DNA of 64,000 nt from Saprospiraceae bacterium. GTDB lineage: Bacteria; Bacteroidota; Bacteroidia; Chitinophagales; Saprospiraceae. Made by a program: the position numbers and the translations under genes. This document shows positions 54,101-62,857 of this stretch, in pieces. The stretch lies in assembly GCA_020631355.1 (NCBI GenBank), contig JAHDHL010000010.1, positions 80,538 through 144,537 of the forward strand, given 5' to 3'. Position 1 is the stretch's first letter, and every line of letters starts with the position of its first letter. The notes below the pieces were generated by a model, which saw only the letters and a list, made by a program, of their open reading frames with translations, was not told the origin of the DNA and made no database searches.

Positions 54101-54676
54101 CTAACCGACATCAGGCATTTGGTTCTTCTTTATCAGGGTCTGTAATCGCTTTCTTGCCAACAACAACTGTGATTTCGAAGTATTGATCGAAATACCTAAT
54201 TGCTCCGCAATATCCTTATGCTTGAATCCTTCCAGAACATACATATTGAATACGGTACGATATCCGATAGGCAATAAATCCAAAAGATTCAGAATATCCT
54301 GAGCTGCCATATCATCTTCTATATTCGCTCGTGTCTGAATATCTATATTACTTACCTCAACTGTCATTCTGAAATTGTGCTTCTTCCTAAGGTGCATCAG
54401 ACATTCGTTGACCAGGATTCTTCTTATCCATCCCTCGAAACTTCCAGTACCCTTGTACTTATCCAGCTTCGTGAGGACCTTGAACAAACCCTCTACGAGT
54501 ACATCCTCAGCGTCCTCGTGGTTCTTCACATATCGCTTGCATACCCCGAACATCTTGTCGGAGTACTTCTCGAAAAGGAGCTTCTGTGCAGCTCTGTCTT
54601 TTCGCCTACATCGTTTTATGAGTTCTTCTTCACTCACGGAATGTATCAGGTAGTTTTTTCTCTTTTTGGAACGCAA
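54101..54676 (-). CDS. ECF-type RNA polymerase sigma factor
   Basis: 191 residues from TTG at 54676; GTG at 54637 is an alternative, 13 codons in. An in-frame stop lies nine bases before the TTG, so there is no ATG option nearby. Sigma-70 region 2 is visible as LLFEKYSDKMFGVCKRYVKNHEDAEDVLVEGLFKVLTKLDKYKGTGSFEGWIRRILVN (about 33-90) and region 4 as LLPIGYRTVFNMYVLEGFKHKDIAEQLGISINTSKSQLLLARKRL (about 133-177). It directs RNA polymerase to a small regulon, probably controlled by the anti-sigma-like protein at the end of the cluster. Confidence 0.93.
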   Translation of the reverse strand: MRSKKRKNYLIHSVSEEELIKRCRRKDRAAQKLLFEKYSDKMFGVCKRYVKNHEDAEDVLVEGLFKVLTKLDKYKGTGSFEGWIRRILVNECLMHLRKKHNFRMTVEVSNIDIQTRANIEDDMAAQDILNLLDLLPIGYRTVFNMYVLEGFKHKDIAEQLGISINTSKSQLLLARKRLQTLIKKNQMPDVG

Positions 54677-54763
54677 TTCAGTTTATCCTTGTTAAGTTAG
54701 CCAATATCGATTCCCTTTCAAAAACATTAGATGTAAATCGTTCGAGTTTTGGTGTGTAAAAGC

Positions 54764-54771
54764 TATTTTTG
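54764..54771 (+). promoter_or_regulatory. -7 box for the lipoprotein gene
   Basis: TATTTTTG fits TAnnTTTG 33 bases before the ATG at 54805. A TTTG at 54748 is too near for a standard -33. The site lies in the spacer divergent from the sigma gene. Confidence 0.45.
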
Positions 54772-54804
54772 CATCAAATTTTTATTACTCTTTAACATTT
54801 TGAC

Positions 54805-55374
54805 ATGAAAAATGCATTCATCTTAACAATTCTAACCCTTACCATAGCAGCTTGCTCACCAAAGAATGCTGTAAAGAACAATATGCTTGGTCTTGTAACC
54901 AAGAATTTCACTGAGTGGGTAGCCAACACCAATTCAGGAGACATCACCAAAATCATGGATTCCACTTATCCCAAACTATTTGACCTCCAACCTAGGGAAC
55001 AAATGGAGCAGATGTATGGACAAATGAGTATGATGGGCATCAAGAATTTGGTTAAGGATGCTAAAATTTCTAACCTTTCCAATTTTGTGACCAGTGGAGG
55101 GATGAAATATGCCAAGGCAAAAATGGCGGCTACCAGTGTCACCGAAGTACCTGATGCATCCATGGTCGATTTAATGTTCAACCAATTGAAAACCGTATAT
55201 GGCGAGGACCAAATCACGAAGAATGAAAAATCCGTTGAAGTAGCCATGAACGATGATTTATACATCATACAGGATGAAGCTACGGACAAGATGTATTTCC
55301 TACAGGCTGGTGCTTCCATGGCCCCGGTACTTGGACAAATTCTTCCTGCAGATGTCATAGAAAAACTGAAATAA
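54805..55374 (+). CDS. hypothetical lipoprotein
   Basis: 189 residues. Signal peptide with lipobox TIAAC (Cys17). The mature part is methionine-rich and mixed helix/strand (EQMEQMYGQMSMMGIKNLVKDAKISNLSNF), ending ILPADVIEKLK. I recognise no family. It is transcribed divergently from the ECF sigma gene and could belong to its regulon, but the sequence does not show this. A terminator follows. Confidence 0.7.
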   Translation: MKNAFILTILTLTIAACSPKNAVKNNMLGLVTKNFTEWVANTNSGDITKIMDSTYPKLFDLQPREQMEQMYGQMSMMGIKNLVKDAKISNLSNFVTSGGMKYAKAKMAATSVTEVPDASMVDLMFNQLKTVYGEDQITKNEKSVEVAMNDDLYIIQDEATDKMYFLQAGASMAPVLGQILPADVIEKLK

Positions 55375-55392
55375 ATCTAATCTCCTGATATC

Positions 55393-55428
55393 AATAGGGT
55401 ACCTGACGGAGATGTGAGGTACCCTATT
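55393..55428 (+). terminator. terminator after lipoprotein gene
   Basis: 12-bp stem AATAGGGTACCT / AGGTACCCTATT with a 12-base loop and a T-run at 55427-55432. Confidence 0.8.
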
Positions 55429-55501
55429 TTTTAGGAACTGATTCTATTCGAATCAATCGCCCCAACAACCCTTACATTAGAAGAATATTGCTTAAATCTA
55501 T

Positions 55502-58234
55502 ATGAATATGGAAATCCCAAGTCGGTACAAAGCCAACGAAGTCGAAGACAAATGGTATGCTCACTGGATGGAAAAGGGTTATTTTAAATCCGTTCCGGAC
55601 GAAAGAGAACCATACACTATCGTTATCCCTCCACCGAACGTAACAGGTGTCCTGCACATGGGACACATGCTGAATAATACCATACAGGATGTATTAATCA
55701 GAAAGGCCCGTTTGGAGGGAAAGAATGCTTGTTGGGTTCCGGGAACCGACCATGCATCCATTGCTACCGAAAACAAGGTCATTGCAAAGCTTAGGGATGA
55801 AAAAGGCATCAAGAAATCAGACCTTACCCGAGAAGAATTCCTAAAGCATGCCTGGGAATGGACCGATGAGTACGGAGGTATCATACTCGACCAATTAAAG
55901 AAACTCGGGGCTTCCTGTGATTGGGAGCGTACCCGATTCACCATGGAGGAAAGTCTTTCCAAGGCCGTCACTAAGGTATTCGTGGATCTCTATAAGAAAG
56001 GTAAGATATACCGTGGACTTAGAATCTGTAACTGGGACCCGGATGTACAGACGGTTCTATCCAATGAGGAGGTTGTCTTTGCGGAGGAACAATCGAAATT
56101 ATATCATGTAAGGTATAAGGTTGAGGGTACGGAAAACGAATGGGTTACCATTGCCACGACCCGTCCGGAAACCATACTGGGTGATTCTGCGATAGCCGTA
56201 CATCCCAAGGATGAACGTTACGCACACCTTAAGGGAAAGAAAGCCATTGTTCCCTTAGTTGAAAGACCTGTTCCCATCATATTTGACCGCTATGTCGAAA
56301 TGGAGTTCGGTACAGGATGTCTGAAAGTCACTCCTGCACACGATGCCAATGACTATGAAATTGGTAAGCGTCATAACCTGGAAACCATCAATACCATCAA
56401 TCCAGATGGAACGATGAGTGAGGAAGCGCAATTTTTCATTGGCAAGGATAGGTTTGAGGTAAGGAAACTGATAGCCAAGGAATTGGAAGAAAGAGGCCAA
56501 TTGGTCAAAGTTGAGGACTATGTCAATAAGGTAGGCCGTTCTGAACGATCCAAGGCAGTTGTTGAACCCCGCCTGATGTTACAATGGTGGGTCAAGATGG
56601 ATGGCTTTGCCAAGACAGCCCTACATGCGGTTAAGGATGGTGAGGTTGATTTCTTCCCTCCACACTTCTTTAACATGTATAATTCATGGTTGAATGAGGA
56701 TAACGTAAGGGATTGGTGTATCAGTCGCCAACTTTGGTGGGGACATCGCATCCCTTGTTGGTATTATGGTGATGATTTATTCGTAGCAGAAACCGTAGAG
56801 GAAGCATTGGAACAAGCCAAGGCCCAAACAGGTAATGCAGAATTGAGTATCAATGACCTCAAACAGGATGAGGATGCACTTGACACTTGGTTCTCCTCAT
56901 GGTTATGGCCCATATCTGTATTCAACGGATTTGAAAATCAGGATGAACTGAAGTACTACTACCCTACCAATGTCTTGGTAACAGGTTGGGATATCATGTT
57001 CTTTTGGGTTGCAAGGATGATTATGGCAGGTTATGAATGGTCTGATGACCTATTGGATGGTACCAAACCCAAATATCCATTCAAATCCGTCTACTTTACA
57101 GGTATGGTTCGGGATTCCATCCGTAGGAAAATGAGTAAGTCCATCGGAAATTCACCTGATTCACTCAAACTGATTGATAAGTACGGTGCCGATGGGGTTA
57201 GATATGGAATGCTATCCTCTGGTGCAGCAGGGAATGATATCATCTTTGATGCGCCTTTCCTTGATCCGGTTAAGAAATTGGCTGTTGCCAATGAAAGTGA
57301 AAAATGTGATCAGGGTTCCAGATTCTGCAACAAGTTGTGGAATGCCATGAAATTGGTCAAGAGTTGGGATGTTCAGGATGAGGCGGAATCTGACGAAATT
57401 GCACAAGTGAATGCATTGGCTGGTAAGTGGATGCAGAATAAGCTGGACGAGCAGTTGAACCAATTGGAGAAAAGTTATTCCCAATACAGATTGAGTGAGG
57501 GATTGAATAACCTTTACAATTTCATTTGGACAGATTACTGTTCTTGGTACTTGGAAATGGTTAAACCACCCTATCAAAAAGGAATTGACAGGGCGACCTA
57601 TGAGCAAACGATTTCATTCTTTGAACAAATCATGACTATCCTACATCCATTCATGCCATTCGTCACAGAAGAAATCTGGCATTTCCTAAGGGAGAGAAAG
57701 GATCAGGAGGATTGTGTCATCAGCTCTTATCCTAAAGCAAATTCCTATGATACGGATATGCTTAAGTCATTCGAATCCATTATGGATATCATATCCAAGA
57801 TTCGTGAACTCAGGACAAAGAACGGTCTGAAAAAGCACGAGGAGCTGATGTTATTTGCACAACAATCGGATTCCAGCCATGCCTTATTGACCACGGAGGG
57901 TTATAAGGAAATGATTTGTAGGATGGCAGTACTATCTGATATCAAAATGGCCGAGGATACGCCAGAAAATGGAGTGGCATTCATTTCAGGGACAGATAAA
58001 TTCTATCTCATTATTGAAAAGGATATCGACGTAGCTGCCGAACTGGAAAAAGCTAAGAAAGATTTGGCTTACCAAGAGGGTTTCCTGAATTCAGTCATGA
58101 AGAAACTGGGTAATGAAAGGTTCGTCAATAATGCTCCGGAAGCAGTCGTGAATAATGAAAAGAAGAAAAAATCAGATGCAGAGGAGAAAATCAAACAACT
58201 CAAGGAATTGATTGCTAGATTGGAATCCATGTAA
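55502..58234 (+). CDS. valS: valine--tRNA ligase
   Basis: 910-residue class I aminoacyl-tRNA synthetase that charges tRNA-Val and edits misactivated threonine. HIGH motif in PPNVTGVLHMGHML (about 40-53), catalytic WVPGTDHASIATE (about 79), editing domain TTRPETILGDSAIAVHP (about 216), KMSKS at about 540 (RRKMSKSIGNSPD), an anticodon-binding domain and a C-terminal coiled coil (ELEKAKKDLAYQEGFLN, about 845). Full length for the family. Single gene with a strong terminator. Confidence 0.97.
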   Translation: MNMEIPSRYKANEVEDKWYAHWMEKGYFKSVPDEREPYTIVIPPPNVTGVLHMGHMLNNTIQDVLIRKARLEGKNACWVPGTDHASIATENKVIAKLRDEKGIKKSDLTREEFLKHAWEWTDEYGGIILDQLKKLGASCDWERTRFTMEESLSKAVTKVFVDLYKKGKIYRGLRICNWDPDVQTVLSNEEVVFAEEQSKLYHVRYKVEGTENEWVTIATTRPETILGDSAIAVHPKDERYAHLKGKKAIVPLVERPVPIIFDRYVEMEFGTGCLKVTPAHDANDYEIGKRHNLETINTINPDGTMSEEAQFFIGKDRFEVRKLIAKELEERGQLVKVEDYVNKVGRSERSKAVVEPRLMLQWWVKMDGFAKTALHAVKDGEVDFFPPHFFNMYNSWLNEDNVRDWCISRQLWWGHRIPCWYYGDDLFVAETVEEALEQAKAQTGNAELSINDLKQDEDALDTWFSSWLWPISVFNGFENQDELKYYYPTNVLVTGWDIMFFWVARMIMAGYEWSDDLLDGTKPKYPFKSVYFTGMVRDSIRRKMSKSIGNSPDSLKLIDKYGADGVRYGMLSSGAAGNDIIFDAPFLDPVKKLAVANESEKCDQGSRFCNKLWNAMKLVKSWDVQDEAESDEIAQVNALAGKWMQNKLDEQLNQLEKSYSQYRLSEGLNNLYNFIWTDYCSWYLEMVKPPYQKGIDRATYEQTISFFEQIMTILHPFMPFVTEEIWHFLRERKDQEDCVISSYPKANSYDTDMLKSFESIMDIISKIRELRTKNGLKKHEELMLFAQQSDSSHALLTTEGYKEMICRMAVLSDIKMAEDTPENGVAFISGTDKFYLIIEKDIDVAAELEKAKKDLAYQEGFLNSVMKKLGNERFVNNAPEAVVNNEKKKKSDAEEKIKQLKELIARLESM

Positions 58235-58261
58235 TTTCCTATTCCATACATGCTTTCTAAC

Positions 58262-58293
58262 AACCATCCTTGGAGTTATCTCCAAGGATGGTT
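58262..58293 (+). terminator. terminator after valS
   Basis: 13-bp stem AACCATCCTTGGA / TCCAAGGATGGTT with a six-base loop, followed by TATTTTTA, 28 bases after the stop. Confidence 0.82.
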
Positions 58294-58319
58294 TATTTTT
58301 ATGTCCAAATTGATACCCT

Positions 58320-58655
58320 ATGATTCTGCAATCCATCATTATCTTTTTCGTCTCCTATTCCATCCTGAAAAGCTTTCTGACCAAAGCCGAGGATTTACGA
58401 CTTTCCAAACCCAAGTGGGCTTCCTTGGGTTGTTTGGGTAGCGGATTGGTTTTCCTGCTCATTTCAAATATTGTGAACTTCATCTTCCAAATGATTGGAG
58501 CAATAAACTTCTTCTTCTCCATATTGAGTATCACTTTCGCGTATTCCGGTGTCTATCTCATTATGAAATACATGTATAAGAAAATGGAGGAGGAAGCAGG
58601 ATTGCATCCGCAGAAGGGTCAGGAAGAAATCCTTGATGACCCATTCGACGCTTAA
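58320..58655 (+). CDS. small hypothetical membrane protein
   Basis: 111 residues with three transmembrane segments (IIIFFVSYSILKSFL, SLGCLGSGLVFLLISNIVNF, FFFSILSITFAYSGVYLIM) and a charged, acidic C-terminus (KMEEEAGLHPQKGQEEILDDPFDA). No family recognised. Starts 26 bases after the valS terminator. The ADP-ribosylglycohydrolase ATG lies 40 bases downstream. Confidence 0.65.
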   Translation: MILQSIIIFFVSYSILKSFLTKAEDLRLSKPKWASLGCLGSGLVFLLISNIVNFIFQMIGAINFFFSILSITFAYSGVYLIMKYMYKKMEEEAGLHPQKGQEEILDDPFDA

Positions 58656-58695
58656 AACATTTGTAATCATTCAATATCCTAATTCACAATTCATC

Positions 58696-59607
58696 ATGGA
58701 ATATTCCACACAACACCAACTAGCTTTCCAATGCCTGAGGAGCCTTTCCATTGGAGATGCTTTCGGAGAAAGTTTCTTTGGGGAGACAGAACTGATGCTG
58801 GAACATATCAGACAAAGAACCATTCCGGATACCTCTTGGGAATTCACCGATGATACCATCATGTCCATTGCCATTTATCAGCAATTGGTACAGCATGATG
58901 GCATACAACAAGACGAACTGGCAGCCTTATTCGTAAAGAATCATGATATCGACCCCATGAGGGGATATGGTGCGGGTGCCCGAAAAATGCTACGAGAAAT
59001 TTCCGAGGGACAGAACTGGAAAGACCTAGCAGAAAATGCCTTTGAGGGAATGGGTTCCAAAGGTAATGGTTCAGCTATGCGAGCAGGTCCCATCGGAGCT
59101 TATTTCCATGATGATTTAGCACGAGTCAAACGAGAATGTATCCTTTCAGCTACTGTTACCCATACACATCAGGAAGCTGTGAATGGAGCCATTGCCGTAG
59201 GTATTGCGACAGCCCTTGCGACCAAATATAGCTTAGGAAAGCAGAACATACAGCCATCATCTTTCATCGAGGAAATCATGTCGCATCTGGAACATTGTAC
59301 GGTACGTTCAAGATTACACAGGTCTGTTTCCATGCATCGGGATACCCATACGGATACGCTCCGGAAACTTCTGGGCAATGGGAGTCAGATTATGGCCGAG
59401 GATACCGTTCCGTTTGCTATATGGTGTGCAGCACATTATCTGGATGACTTCGAAAAAGCCATGTGGAAATCGGTCTCCGTATTGGGTGACAGGGATACGA
59501 TTGCAGCCATTGTGGGTAGTATCGTAGGAATGTTTTCCTATGCTAGTATCCCGTCTAAATGGATGGATTCGGTAGAAAAATTTGAAAAGAGTACATTTAT
59601 CTCCTAG
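58696..59607 (+). CDS. ADP-ribosylglycohydrolase-family protein
   Basis: 303 residues. ARH-type dinuclear Mg2+ hydrolase that removes ADP-ribose from proteins or small molecules (family knowledge). LSIGDAFGESFFGE (about 16-29), metal-binding EFTDDTIMSIAIYQQL (about 49-64), GSKGNGSAMRAGPIGAYF (about 121-138) and the C-terminal LGDRDTIAAIVGSIVGM (about 268-284) are present; the last has GDRDT in place of the common GxDxD/T. The reading frame is open further upstream, but the ATG at 58696 begins at the normal family N-terminus. No ADP-ribosyltransferase is adjacent. Confidence 0.9.
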   Translation: MEYSTQHQLAFQCLRSLSIGDAFGESFFGETELMLEHIRQRTIPDTSWEFTDDTIMSIAIYQQLVQHDGIQQDELAALFVKNHDIDPMRGYGAGARKMLREISEGQNWKDLAENAFEGMGSKGNGSAMRAGPIGAYFHDDLARVKRECILSATVTHTHQEAVNGAIAVGIATALATKYSLGKQNIQPSSFIEEIMSHLEHCTVRSRLHRSVSMHRDTHTDTLRKLLGNGSQIMAEDTVPFAIWCAAHYLDDFEKAMWKSVSVLGDRDTIAAIVGSIVGMFSYASIPSKWMDSVEKFEKSTFIS

Positions 59608-59609
59608 AA

Positions 59610-59975
59610 ATGGAACAACTCATACAAATTGCTACATTCTTCATCACACTACTGGCTCCGTTCTGGTTAGGTTATACATTCGTAATAGGTATCCTTGATT
59701 CATACATGGATGAACAATTCCATCCAAAGGTCCATTATTTCATCTTTATCATTGTGGTACTTTTCCTTTGGCCCTTGTTATACTATGCGCCGATAATCGT
59801 CCTATTTCAACTATTCCCATCCATCATTATTTCCAGTTTCATCAAGCTTCTTGTCCATGTAGCCAACCTACTGGTATGGTATTACATACTCCGGAAATTC
59901 AAGAAGAAACAATCCGACTTGCATGATGAGCGACTGGTCAAAGAGAGCCAAGTTTTGGATGATTTTGTGGAATGA
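59610..59975 (+). CDS. small hypothetical membrane protein
   Basis: 121 residues with three transmembrane segments (LIQIATFFITLLAPFWLGYTFVIGI, YFIFIIVVLFLWPLLYYAPIIVLF, SIIISSFIKLLVHVANLLVWYYIL) and a basic/acidic tail. The start is two bases after the ADP-ribosylglycohydrolase stop, so the two are co-transcribed. No family recognised. Confidence 0.7.
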   Translation: MEQLIQIATFFITLLAPFWLGYTFVIGILDSYMDEQFHPKVHYFIFIIVVLFLWPLLYYAPIIVLFQLFPSIIISSFIKLLVHVANLLVWYYILRKFKKKQSDLHDERLVKESQVLDDFVE

Positions 59976-60203
59976 GTGTCCGAATTCCCTCAAAATGGAC
60001 TGCCAATTATCATCAGACAATCATGAAGTTGGCATGGAATTGTACTTTATATATGAATCCACTAACTTAGTGTCCGCACTACGAGTCCCGAATTGGATTG
60101 CAATACGGTTTAAGAGCATATTATACGGAAATAACATTCCCTTAATACTATTTCACCTTAACATATCGTAATTAGCAATAGGATTCTTAAACAAAACTTC
60201 GGA

Positions 60204-61784
60204 ATGAAGCATACACTTTTACTTTTATTCTTCTTGGGTTTCATCAGTCTATCCTCTGCTCAAAACATCTATGATGTGAATCGCATCCAGGAGTTGAAAA
60301 TCTACTTCAAGGATAAGAACTGGGATAGGACCTTGGATTCCCTGAAACAGTTGGGTACCAAGCAACGAATCGAGGCGGATGTCAAATTGAATGGCAGGAC
60401 CTTCAAGGGTTGTGGTGTCCGATTCAAGGGCAATAGTTCATACAATGCTACGAGGAATCTTTTCGGCAAGAAACTCCCATTGAATATCAAGTCGGATTAC
60501 ACTGTGGAAAAGCAGACTTTTCCCGGAGGTTTTGATCGGTTGAAACTGGCAAATGGTTTCCGGGACCCTAGCTTCATCCGTGAGGTTCTCTCCTATGAAA
60601 TCGCTGCCAAGTACATGCACGTTCCCAGAGCCAACTTCATGCACGTTTATATAGATGATGAATATTATGGCTTATATACGAGTGTGGAATCCATCGGAGA
60701 AAAATTCATTAAGGATCATTTTGGGGATGACAAGGCCGTTCTCATCAAATGCGACCCTGAATACAGTCAGAAGCCTCCATCAAAATGCCCTAAGGGAACA
60801 ATGAAAGCGACCCTACATAATATCGGGACTGACTCCACTTGTTATGAGGTGACCTATGAATCCAAGTCTGAAAAGAGTGATTATAAATCCCTGATTCAAC
60901 TCACGAATACCCTAAAGGGAAATGTAGCCAAAGTCAATAAGGAATTGGATGTGGACCAAGCATTGTGGATGTTGGCCTACAATAATGTGTTGGTCAATCT
61001 CGATAGTTATTCCGGTCGATTGGCACACAATTATTATATGACCAAGGACAATTCCAATCGTTGGGTTACACTGATTTGGGATTTGAACATGTCATTCGGG
61101 GGATTCAGGTATGATGGCAGTACCACGCCTCTTACAAACGAGCAAATGATTGAAATGAGTCCTTTCTTACATTACAAGAATCAAGATAAGCCCCTAATCA
61201 GCCAATTGCTTTCCATACCTAGGTATAGAAAAATCTATATTGCCCATATCCAAACCATTCTGGAGGAAAACTTCTATAATGGCTGGTATAAGCAAAGGGC
61301 ACAAAGACTTCAGAGTATCATTGATTATGCTGTGAAGAAGGATGAGAATAAGTTCTATTCCTACACTTCTTTCAAAGAGAATATAAAATCCTCATCCAAG
61401 GCAGGAAAATCACAGATTATCGGAATAGAGGAATTGATGGAGGGTCGTGCGAATTACCTTAAGAATCATCCATTGTTCCTTAAGGAACCACCCAAAATCA
61501 ATAGTACGAGACATAGTAAGAAAACGGACAAGGTCATCATTACCACCAAGGTGGAAAATGCTACCAAAGTCTATGTGGCTTACCGCTATGACAAAAAGGG
61601 TTATTTCAAGAAAAAACCTATGGAGGATGATGGCCAACACAACGATTTCCAAGGAAATGATGGTTTCTATGGTGTCGAATTGGAGTTGAAGCCGGGTATG
61701 CAATATTACATTCTCGCTGAAAATGAGAAAACGGTCAAACTAGATCCTGTCAAGGCGGAGTTCGAATTCCATGAGGTGAGGTAG
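60204..61784 (+). CDS. secreted CotH-kinase-family protein
   Basis: 526 residues. Signal peptide (LLLLFFLGFISLSSAQ), then a CotH-type atypical kinase fold: VKLNGRTFKGCGVRFKGNSSY (about 58-78), LPLNIKSDY, FDRLKLANGFRDPSFIREVLSYEIA (about 109), ANFMHVYIDDEYYGLYTSVESIGEKFIKDHF (about 142-172), LVNLDSYSGRLAHNYYMTK (about 267-285) and VTLIWDLNMSFGG (about 291). CotH proteins phosphorylate extracellular or spore-coat proteins. The C-terminal part (about 430-526) is a strand-rich Ig-like region with no T9SS sorting domain, so it likely ends in the periplasm. Substrate unknown. Confidence 0.87.
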   Translation: MKHTLLLLFFLGFISLSSAQNIYDVNRIQELKIYFKDKNWDRTLDSLKQLGTKQRIEADVKLNGRTFKGCGVRFKGNSSYNATRNLFGKKLPLNIKSDYTVEKQTFPGGFDRLKLANGFRDPSFIREVLSYEIAAKYMHVPRANFMHVYIDDEYYGLYTSVESIGEKFIKDHFGDDKAVLIKCDPEYSQKPPSKCPKGTMKATLHNIGTDSTCYEVTYESKSEKSDYKSLIQLTNTLKGNVAKVNKELDVDQALWMLAYNNVLVNLDSYSGRLAHNYYMTKDNSNRWVTLIWDLNMSFGGFRYDGSTTPLTNEQMIEMSPFLHYKNQDKPLISQLLSIPRYRKIYIAHIQTILEENFYNGWYKQRAQRLQSIIDYAVKKDENKFYSYTSFKENIKSSSKAGKSQIIGIEELMEGRANYLKNHPLFLKEPPKINSTRHSKKTDKVIITTKVENATKVYVAYRYDKKGYFKKKPMEDDGQHNDFQGNDGFYGVELELKPGMQYYILAENEKTVKLDPVKAEFEFHEVR

Positions 61785-61933
61785 TACTTTCTTATTTTCC
61801 AATGATGTCCAGACATATTTGATTCTCCGTGCATTATCCTTAGCTTTCGCTATATTATGGTGGGCAAGGATAATGAAGTACCTTATGGTAGACCCGAATC
61901 ATTGGACCAATCACCAACTATCCAGGCAACTGA

Positions 61934-62086
61934 AAGATTACTCGGGAAGTCATACCTATAATCATTTGGATTCTCATTGTATTGTTCATCAATAATTGGA
62001 ATGAGGAAAGAAAGGAAAGCCTGAGAATCAAACGAGAAAAAATCCTTGATTTCATGGTAAGATTATCCCAAGTCAACAGAACCTGA
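61934..62086 (+). pseudogene. remnant of an 'INNWNEER'-type membrane protein gene
   Basis: 50 codons between stops, with no ATG/GTG/TTG near its beginning: a hydrophobic helix (VIPIIIWILIVLFINNWNEER) followed by KESLRIKREKILDF. The INNWNE-R/N-K pattern after a single helix is typical of a large, usually about 230-residue, Bacteroidota family (DUF6090-like). The frame ends after 50 residues and lacks the periplasmic part, so it appears to be a decayed fragment rather than a functional gene. Confidence 0.5.
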
Positions 62087-62255
62087 AAAGGAAGAAATTT
62101 TACTGCTCCCCAATCAGGCAATATTAATCGAATCCCAATTCCTACAATCCATTTCTAAATAAATAGGAATCCGGAAGTCCTACCACAATCATTCCACACC
62201 AAAAAATATACAGGATACGAAATATCGTATAAGAGTTGATGCCCTTTGTGTCCTT

Positions 62256-62263
62256 ATCTTTGT
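62256..62263 (+). promoter_or_regulatory. -7 box for the membrane protein/AraC pair
   Basis: Perfect TATCTTTG about 80 bases before the ATG at 62344, with GTTG at 62236 (16-base spacing, short). Confidence 0.45.
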
Positions 62264-62343
62264 CCTATTCGTCTTACTTCCCCAGAAATGCATGCATTAG
62301 GATGTAATCATGAATTCGAATACAAAACAATAAAAACTGAATA

Positions 62344-62856
62344 ATGGAAATATTGAAAGCGGCAACGGATTGGGCCAAGGCAGAAGTTTTCTCAACCCAA
62401 TTCTTTATTCTTTTCGGTGTAATATTCGTATTGGCTTCGGTAGGCTTCTGGCAATTGGGTAAAACCGAATTGGCTAAGGCTTATATCATTCCTTTGCTTG
62501 TTTCGGGTATCCTACTCATGATTATCGGGTTTGGATTATTCTTTACGAATAAATCAAGAATCATTAGTTTTGAAAAGGATTACAATAATGATGCATCCGC
62601 TTTTGTAGAATCAGAAATTACCCGAGTGGATAATACAATTAAGGAATACCAACTCATTGTCTTCAAAATCATACCCTTGATTATGGTAGTTGCAGCCTTA
62701 ATGATTATTTTTCTTGACAGCCCTACATGGCGTGCAATCAGTATTACGACAATCGCTATGCTGATTGTCATACTGATGATAGATGGTAATGCCTACGCCC
62801 GAATTGATACCTACAATAAGCAATTATTATCCTTAGAAAAAGATCTGAATCATTAA
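62344..62856 (+). CDS. hypothetical membrane protein paired with AraC regulator
   Basis: 170 residues with four transmembrane segments (FILFGVIFVLASVGFW, AYIIPLLVSGILLMIIGFGLFF, IVFKIIPLIMVVAALMIIFL, ISITTIAMLIVILMIDGNAYARID) and an acidic loop between the second and third. No named family recognised. The regulator starts one base after the stop, so they form a two-gene operon; the membrane protein may sense or import an effector, but this is inference. Confidence 0.7.
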   Translation: MEILKAATDWAKAEVFSTQFFILFGVIFVLASVGFWQLGKTELAKAYIIPLLVSGILLMIIGFGLFFTNKSRIISFEKDYNNDASAFVESEITRVDNTIKEYQLIVFKIIPLIMVVAALMIIFLDSPTWRAISITTIAMLIVILMIDGNAYARIDTYNKQLLSLEKDLNH

Positions 62857-62857
62857 T

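Larger units (their letters stand above)
61785..62343. other. 559-base intergenic region with a gene remnant
   Basis: Contains the truncated open frame at 61934-62086 and a TATCTTTG -7 box at 62256-62263; otherwise no gene, terminator or RNA seen. Confidence 0.6.

Noticed and set aside
58696..59607. DarTG-like or other ADP-ribosylation toxin system
   Set aside because: Only the ADP-ribosylglycohydrolase is present; the adjacent small proteins are membrane proteins without transferase motifs.
61918..62121. Minus-strand open frame of 67 residues in the gap after the CotH gene
   Set aside because: The opposite strand carries the recognisable INNWNEER remnant; the minus frame shows no family features.
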